From Candidatus Zhuqueibacterota bacterium (lineage in GTDB: Bacteria; Zhuqueibacterota; Zhuqueibacteria; Oceanimicrobiales; Oceanimicrobiaceae): a stretch of DNA of 64,000 bases. The stretch is from the NCBI GenBank assembly GCA_029261995.1, contig JAJDAF010000064.1, positions 208,187 to 272,186 on the forward strand, in the 5' to 3' direction. Numbering within the stretch: the first letter of the stretch is position 1; the number at the start of each line of letters is the position of its first letter. Shown piece after piece: positions 60,122-64,000 of this stretch. Made by a program: the position numbers and the translations under genes. Under the pieces are notes generated by a model that worked only from the letters and a program-made list of their open reading frames with translations, searched no databases and was not told the DNA's origin.

Positions 60122-60348
60122 AGCATAATCTATTGAATAGTGTTCAGAATTGCAAGCCCGGTGATTTTGGTCGTCCCCAAAATCGTTGTTGCGTTCAATG
60201 CAAATTGGCTCATGGTGGCAGAATTTGTAGGTGAGAAGTTTCGTTTTGGAATAAATTGTTGTGACAATCATATTGAATAATCACCAGCATCATTCAATCT
60301 CTCTTCCCCTCGAATCAAGTGCAACATACAAAGCCATAGAGGCGTTCT

Positions 60349-61005
60349 GTGAAAAGACTACTGTTTCCGCTTGTCGTTATTCTGGTGCTTGGCGCCGGAT
60401 GCGCGCATCATCATCCCGTCCCGACCTACTACAAATTGCCCGAGCAGGAGATGAAGCGCGGCAAGAAATTGTCTGCGACTGTCCGGGTTGATTCGCTGGA
60501 TCTCGAGTTGCTTGAATGGGCCGTATTCTCTGAAACCAACCAGCAGCGGCAAAGGTTGGGGTTGGCGCCTACCAGATATGATTATCGGTTGCAGGCCGCG
60601 GCCCGGCAGCACTCGACAGAAATGGTCGAAATGAAGTATTTCGACCACAATTCACCGGTAAACAAAAATGAGACAGTGAAGCGCAGGTTGAAGAATGCTG
60701 GCATTCGGTACGGCGCCGGAGGTGAGAACATTGCCATCCACCCAGTGCGCAAAAGACAGGAGATCGTGTTTCGTCTGACTGGCTCAGACGCGCCAAAGCG
60801 CTACAGTTGGCGGAACACTGGCAAGCAATATACTTATGGGCAGTTTGCGGAGGATCTTGTGCTGCGGTGGCTTAATAGCGCTCCTCACCGCAACAATATT
60901 CTGAACAGGGGCTATCGGTTCCTGGGTGTCGGTGCGATGCCATCTCGTGTCGAGGGGAGTGAGGTCTTCTACGTTACGCAGAATTTTTCGTCCACCAATT
61001 TCTAA
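60349..61005 (+). CDS. CAP/SCP-domain lipoprotein
   Basis: 218 residues from GTG, with AGAGGCG upstream. A signal with Cys18 (LGAGCAHHH) suggests a lipoprotein, although the lipobox has Gly at -3. The CAP domain (about 55-215) shows FSETNQQRQRLGLAP, ARQHSTEMVEMKYFDHNSP (His and Glu of the metal-like site), GAGGENIAI and SAPHRNNILNRGYRFLGVG. There is a basic insert (PVRKRQEIVFRLTG) in the middle. CAP proteins bind lipids or act at the cell wall; the role here is unknown. Confidence 0.88.
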   Translation: MKRLLFPLVVILVLGAGCAHHHPVPTYYKLPEQEMKRGKKLSATVRVDSLDLELLEWAVFSETNQQRQRLGLAPTRYDYRLQAAARQHSTEMVEMKYFDHNSPVNKNETVKRRLKNAGIRYGAGGENIAIHPVRKRQEIVFRLTGSDAPKRYSWRNTGKQYTYGQFAEDLVLRWLNSAPHRNNILNRGYRFLGVGAMPSRVEGSEVFYVTQNFSSTNF

Positions 61006-61047
61006 CAGAAAGTTCGGCCTGCCCTAATGCCTTGGTGTGCGTCCGAA

Positions 61048-61069
61048 GCGACGATGACGTTGTCGTCGC
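61048..61069. terminator. Hairpin between convergent CAP and ctaB genes
   Basis: GCGACGA (61048-61054) pairs with TCGTCGC (61063-61069) around an 8-base loop, about 43 bases after the CAP stop. No T-run. The remaining sequence to 61256 shows no gene I can support. Confidence 0.4.
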
Positions 61070-61256
61070 CTCGCCTAAACTCAGGTCTCGAGTCGTTTCT
61101 TCATCTTCGCATAGCAGAATGTTTCGTTCCCGCCGCTGACGCTGTGTTGGTGTCTTTTTGATCTTGTTTGACTGCTGAGAAGGCATATACGCCCGGAAAG
61201 AGCTTCTACGGAGTTCCATGGTCTCGACCGAAGAAGCGGCCATGGCGATGGAAAGG

Positions 61257-62141
61257 TCAGGCTTTATCTGCGAGCATCAATGCAAAAAGAACGGGAAGGT
61301 AGATAATCGATGCGAAAAGCAACTGCCTCGCGTACTGGTTGGTTTTCCCGACCGCTACTCGAATGCCAGATATCAGAAACAATGATCCCAGAACCAAGGC
61401 ACCCGTGAAATAGACTGCTCCTGTCAGGCCGATTATGGTTGGAAGTAAGCTAACGGTCAACAGTGCCAGAGTATTTGCAATAATATTGAGTCCGGTGTGC
61501 AGTCCATCCGGGTCAATGACTGGAAGAACGGGGAAACCACCTCTCGCATAGTCCTCACGGTAAAGCCAGGCTATGGCCATGAAGTGAGGAAGCTGCCAAA
61601 AGAACAAGATAGCAAAGAGCACCCAGGCTTCAACTGTCACGGCGCCTTTCACGGCGGTCCAGCCACCCATTGCAGGAAGGGCGCCGGGCACCGCTCCAAT
61701 GACCGTGGAAAGCGATGTCTTGCGCTTCGATGGTGTATAAACGAAGACGTACGCGAGCAGAGTCATCAGAGCCAGCATTGCAGTCAGAGTATTGACGAGC
61801 ATTGCCAGGTAAGATATGCCCAGCACTGATATTGAGATCGAAAAGATTTTAACGGCGTTTGGGGATAATCTTCCGTCTGGCAACGGTCGTTTTTGCGTCC
61901 GCTTCATCTTTGCATCGATGTCGCGCTCGACCAACTGGTTCAGGGCGTTGGTGCCTCCGGCTACTAGCCAGCTTCCAAACAGAGCATGGAACAGGAGAAC
62001 AAAATCGAACTCACCGTCAAACCCCAGGTAGAAGCCTCCAACGGTGCTGATGATGACCATAAAAGTCACACCAGGCTTGGTGAGTTGCCAGTAGTCTGAA
62101 GCCTGTTGGCGCAGCGATGGTTTTTCAAGAGTCTTTTTCAT
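61257..62141 (-). CDS. ctaB: Protoheme IX farnesyltransferase CtaB
   Basis: 294 residues with about nine membrane spans. It adds a farnesyl tail to heme b to make heme O. UbiA-superfamily motifs: NALNQLVERDIDAKMKRTQKRPLPDG (about 65-90) and YREDYARGGFPVLPVID (about 195-211). The start ATG shares one base with the ctaA stop (TAATG), so the two are translated together. Confidence 0.95.
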   Translation of the reverse strand: MKKTLEKPSLRQQASDYWQLTKPGVTFMVIISTVGGFYLGFDGEFDFVLLFHALFGSWLVAGGTNALNQLVERDIDAKMKRTQKRPLPDGRLSPNAVKIFSISISVLGISYLAMLVNTLTAMLALMTLLAYVFVYTPSKRKTSLSTVIGAVPGALPAMGGWTAVKGAVTVEAWVLFAILFFWQLPHFMAIAWLYREDYARGGFPVLPVIDPDGLHTGLNIIANTLALLTVSLLPTIIGLTGAVYFTGALVLGSLFLISGIRVAVGKTNQYARQLLFASIIYLPVLFALMLADKA

Positions 62142-63115
62142 TAGGCGGAGATAGGGTCGGTTTGTAGTCTTGTGTATCCACTCGACTCCGCGCGTTCAAG
62201 TCGCCACGATAGCAGCGCCAGATACAGGCTGATGCCAAGCAGGAATGCACCGGTGGCAACATGAGCCGTTGTGGGGATAACGGCCTTCTTCGTCCAGATC
62301 GTGAAGGCGGCCAGAGTGATTTGTACGACAAGTCCCGTTGCCAAAACTAGCGCGGGTTTCATGACCTGTGTCTGGTGCCTGTAATATCGGACTGCTCTGA
62401 CAACCACTACAATAACCGCCGCTGAGACCATGACCGCGCCAATGCGGTGAAGAAAGTGGATAGCCACCGCCTTGGATAGAATAGGCGGGATCAGTTTCCC
62501 GAATGCCAGAGGAAAATCCGGAATTGCCAAGCCCGCACCGGAGTGACGCATGAGAGCGCCCAGAACAAGCTGAAGATAGATGACTAGTGTTGTGGCAATT
62601 GTCACTCTTGCAAGGGACGGACCAAACCGCGCGGCCTCATTGAGATTGTGGGAGAGCCACTGTTTTGACGTGAAAGTCATCATGGCTACCGTCATCATAA
62701 AAAAGGCTTGCGCGAGGCAGCCGTGCAGTACCGAAATCAGTGTTGGCAGTCGATAAAGAACGGTAATACCTCCCAATATTCCTTGTAGCACGACTGAACT
62801 CAAGGCAAGTACCGCCAACCACTTGACCCATTTTCTAGTTTCGACTCGCCACACCCAAATAGCCAGGACTACAGTAAGCATACCAACGATAGATGCTATC
62901 ATTCTGTGACCATGTTCGTACAGTATCCCGCCGACCATTTGGGCAAGAGGAAAGGAAAACATGAAATAGCCGTATGTACTAGGCCAGTCGGGTACGGCAA
63001 GACCTGACCCCGTACTTGTAACTAGGCCTCCAATGAATATGAGGATCAAAGTAGTAATTACAACAACAACCGACAGTCCATGCAACCATGGGTTGAAGGG
63101 TTCAGGCGCAGTCAT
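62141..63115 (-). CDS. ctaA: Heme A synthase CtaA
   Basis: 324 residues with eight membrane spans in two similar halves. It oxidises heme O to heme A for aa3-type oxidases. The four heme-binding His are visible: EHGHRMIASIVG, SVLHGCLAQ, HFLHRIGAV and TTAHVATGA. GGLVTSTGSGLAVPDWP and GALMRHSGAGLAIPDFP mark the two half-repeats. SD AAAAAGGA. Order ctaA then ctaB. The gene is divergent from the rRNA operon. Confidence 0.94.
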   Translation of the reverse strand: MTAPEPFNPWLHGLSVVVVITTLILIFIGGLVTSTGSGLAVPDWPSTYGYFMFSFPLAQMVGGILYEHGHRMIASIVGMLTVVLAIWVWRVETRKWVKWLAVLALSSVVLQGILGGITVLYRLPTLISVLHGCLAQAFFMMTVAMMTFTSKQWLSHNLNEAARFGPSLARVTIATTLVIYLQLVLGALMRHSGAGLAIPDFPLAFGKLIPPILSKAVAIHFLHRIGAVMVSAAVIVVVVRAVRYYRHQTQVMKPALVLATGLVVQITLAAFTIWTKKAVIPTTAHVATGAFLLGISLYLALLSWRLERAESSGYTRLQTDPISA

Positions 63116-63402
63116 GCAATGACGGTTCCTTTTTAAAACTGTGCAGTTTGACTTGCTGACTCACCGCAGCGATGATTTTTGGGGCCAACGATGATCGACA
63201 CGGTCAGGGGCAGAAATATAAATATAGTGACAATGCACTCCCATATGCAAGGAGAATATCTTATGCCTGGGCAAAATAGTCCGCGATCCGTGGCTTCAGT
63301 GTAAACAGAACTCCTGGAAAGGGTCGTGCAAAGGCATTCATTATTATATGGCGCCGCTACGAAACTATGTTTCAGAATGCTGTGCATTTTAGCAAAAAGG
63401 TC
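63116..63402. other. Divergent region between ctaA and the first rRNA promoter
   Basis: This stretch must hold the ctaA promoter on the - strand and any upstream elements of the rRNA operon. It is AT-rich near 63215-63235. I could not fix a -35/-10 pair for ctaA. A 100-codon - strand frame from 63435 has no family match and overlaps the rRNA promoter, so it is not a gene. Confidence 0.4.
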
Positions 63403-63430
63403 TTGACATTTAGATTGAAAAATGTATATT
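63403..63430 (+). promoter_or_regulatory. rRNA promoter P1
   Basis: TTGACA (63403-63408), 16-base spacer, TATATT (63425-63430) with TG directly before the -10. The -35 is a perfect sigma-70 match. It is about 290 bases before the mature 16S end. TTGACATTTA at its start is repeated exactly in P2. Confidence 0.8.
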
Positions 63431-63452
63431 GTCACTGCTCAAATCAACGAGC

Positions 63453-63470
63453 GAGTTCTTTGAGTCTTTG
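63453..63470 (+). promoter_or_regulatory. boxA-like element after P1
   Basis: GAGTTCTTTGAGTCTTTG resembles the boxA antitermination site of rRNA leaders (GTTCTTTGAAAA in Bacillus). A matching GAGTTCTTTG core follows P2. Confidence 0.45.
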
Positions 63471-63578
63471 TCCTTGTATCTTGACGCATCATTGGATGCG
63501 GGCAGACGATATAAACGCCGTCTAGCCGTGACTCCATGATGCAGCTGACCAGGACGAAGATATGAAGTAAAAAAGTTC

Positions 63579-63606
63579 TTGACATTTAAGCCGGAAAGAT
63601 TATATT
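63579..63606 (+). promoter_or_regulatory. rRNA promoter P2
   Basis: TTGACA (63579-63584), 16-base spacer, TATATT (63601-63606): the same -35, spacing and -10 as P1, 176 bases downstream. Transcription would start about 105 bases before the 16S end. Confidence 0.85.
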
Positions 63607-63641
63607 AATGTGGCTCGGATGTATCGAGAGCGGTTTTACGA

Positions 63642-63655
63642 GTTCTTTGGAAAAT
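63642..63655 (+). promoter_or_regulatory. boxA antitermination-like site in the rRNA leader
   Basis: GTTCTTTGGAAAAT closely matches the boxA core GTTCTTTGAAAA. It lies in the leader between P2 and the 16S gene, as expected for a NusB/NusE binding site in the RNA. Confidence 0.6.
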
Positions 63656-63717
63656 AAGAGTGTGCATGACTCTGACGTCTTTTTTTGAGCAGTTTCAATA
63701 TTTGCAATTCAAGAATT

Positions 63718-64000
63718 ACAACGAAGAGTTTGATCCTGGCTCAGGACGAACGCTGGCGGCGTGCTTAACACATGCAAGTCAGGGAGAAATTTCGAGCTTG
63801 CTCGAGAGAGTAAACCGGCGGACGGGTGAGTAACACGTAGGCAACCTACCCTTGGGATGGGGATAACCTCGCTAACGCGGGGCTAATACCGAATAATGCA
63901 GCGGATTCACATGAATATGTTGTTAAAGCGGGCTTCGGCTCGCACCTAAGGATGGGCCTGCGTCCTATTAGTTTGTTGGTGGGGTAACGGCCTACCAAGA
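63718..64000 (+). rRNA. rrs: 16S ribosomal RNA, 5' part (cut by the window edge)
   Basis: AGAGTTTGATCCTGGCTCAG begins at 63725 (E. coli position 8), so the mature end is near 63718. GGACGAACGCTGGCGGCG, CTTAACACATGCAAGTC, GGCGGACGGGTGAGTAACACGT and GGGGTAACGGCCTACCAAG are all in place. About 283 bases are present. The V1 and V2 loops are intact and give the best handle on taxonomy. The gene continues beyond the window. Confidence 0.97.

Noticed and set aside
60974..61243. 89-codon - frame after the CAP-domain gene
   Set aside because: Overlaps the CAP gene end and a terminator-like hairpin; low-complexity Ser/Thr/Arg-rich product without a family.
63133..63435. 100-codon - frame across the rRNA promoter region
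   Set aside because: It overlaps rRNA promoter P1 and has no recognisable protein features.
1..64000. CRISPR arrays, insertion sequences, prophage, toxin-antitoxin or defence genes
   Set aside because: No regularly spaced repeats, transposase or integrase motifs, terminal repeats or known defence domains were seen; gene content is mostly core metabolism, signalling and envelope.

Overview
The window reads as a piece of chromosome from a Gram-negative (two-membrane) bacterium with moderate GC and short intergenic gaps. The evidence for an outer membrane is a TonB-dependent receptor, two TonB-type proteins, an Omp85-family barrel, a small beta-barrel protein and several lipoproteins. The cell makes menaquinone and heme A, so it probably respires oxygen. 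The 5' end of a 16S rRNA gene lies at the right edge and is the best taxonomic marker. From protein style alone (short MenE, DUF5916 protein, CarboxypepD_reg-type receptor, TonB proteins with PPPPPKP stretches, DUF6526, DUF420) I would place it in or near the FCB group, in lineages such as KSB1 or Calditrichota. That placement is inference only.

Layout, left to right. 1-12.8 kb, mostly + strand: a DUF5996 protein, a TonB protein, a TonB-dependent receptor, an FtsX-type permease, a DUF5916 outer-membrane protein, UbiE and a lipoprotein with a CarboxypepD_reg-like segment. 12.7-20.3 kb, - strand: a GbsR/MarR-type regulator followed by menF-menD-menB-menA-menC-menE, with a good promoter ahead of the regulator. 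With UbiE this covers most of chorismate to menaquinone; MenH and a DHNA-CoA thioesterase are absent here. 20.5-26.8 kb, - strand: a complete chemosensory core, cheA-cheW-cheR-cheB-cheD-cheY-cheX, without receptors or motility genes. 27.1-28.8 kb, + strand: a lone receiver, a tiny membrane protein and a receiver fused to an RsbW-like kinase.

29-38.5 kb: an Omp85 barrel, a second TonB protein with a textbook terminator, a PurD-like ATP-grasp enzyme, a DegT-family protein that lacks the catalytic lysine, a DUF420 membrane protein, an exported M28 peptidase, a small barrel protein and an exported DUF2252 protein. 38.7-47.5 kb: a membrane flavoprotein/polyferredoxin fusion, a small conserved protein, a PQQ-type propeller, an NAD-salvage set (nicotinate phosphoribosyltransferase, ACT protein, nicotinamidase-like hydrolase), a class V aminotransferase and DUF6526. 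47.7-61 kb: SppA with a barrel-like N-terminal domain, a DCC thiol protein, oligopeptidase B, an overlapping DUF4269-NudC-ATP-grasp cluster, a HAD phosphatase, membrane proteins, a GT39-like glycosyltransferase, a MESH1-like HD hydrolase and a CAP lipoprotein. 61.2-64 kb: ctaA-ctaB on the - strand, then a divergent rRNA leader with two near-identical promoters and boxA-like sites, leading into the 16S gene.

No CRISPR array, insertion sequence, integrase, prophage or tRNA gene was seen. The window is mostly core and housekeeping sequence. The parts most worth a second look are the DegT/ATP-grasp neighbours, the regulator heading the menaquinone operon, the DUF4269-NudC-ATP-grasp cluster, the ACT protein in the NAD-salvage set and the SppA fusion.
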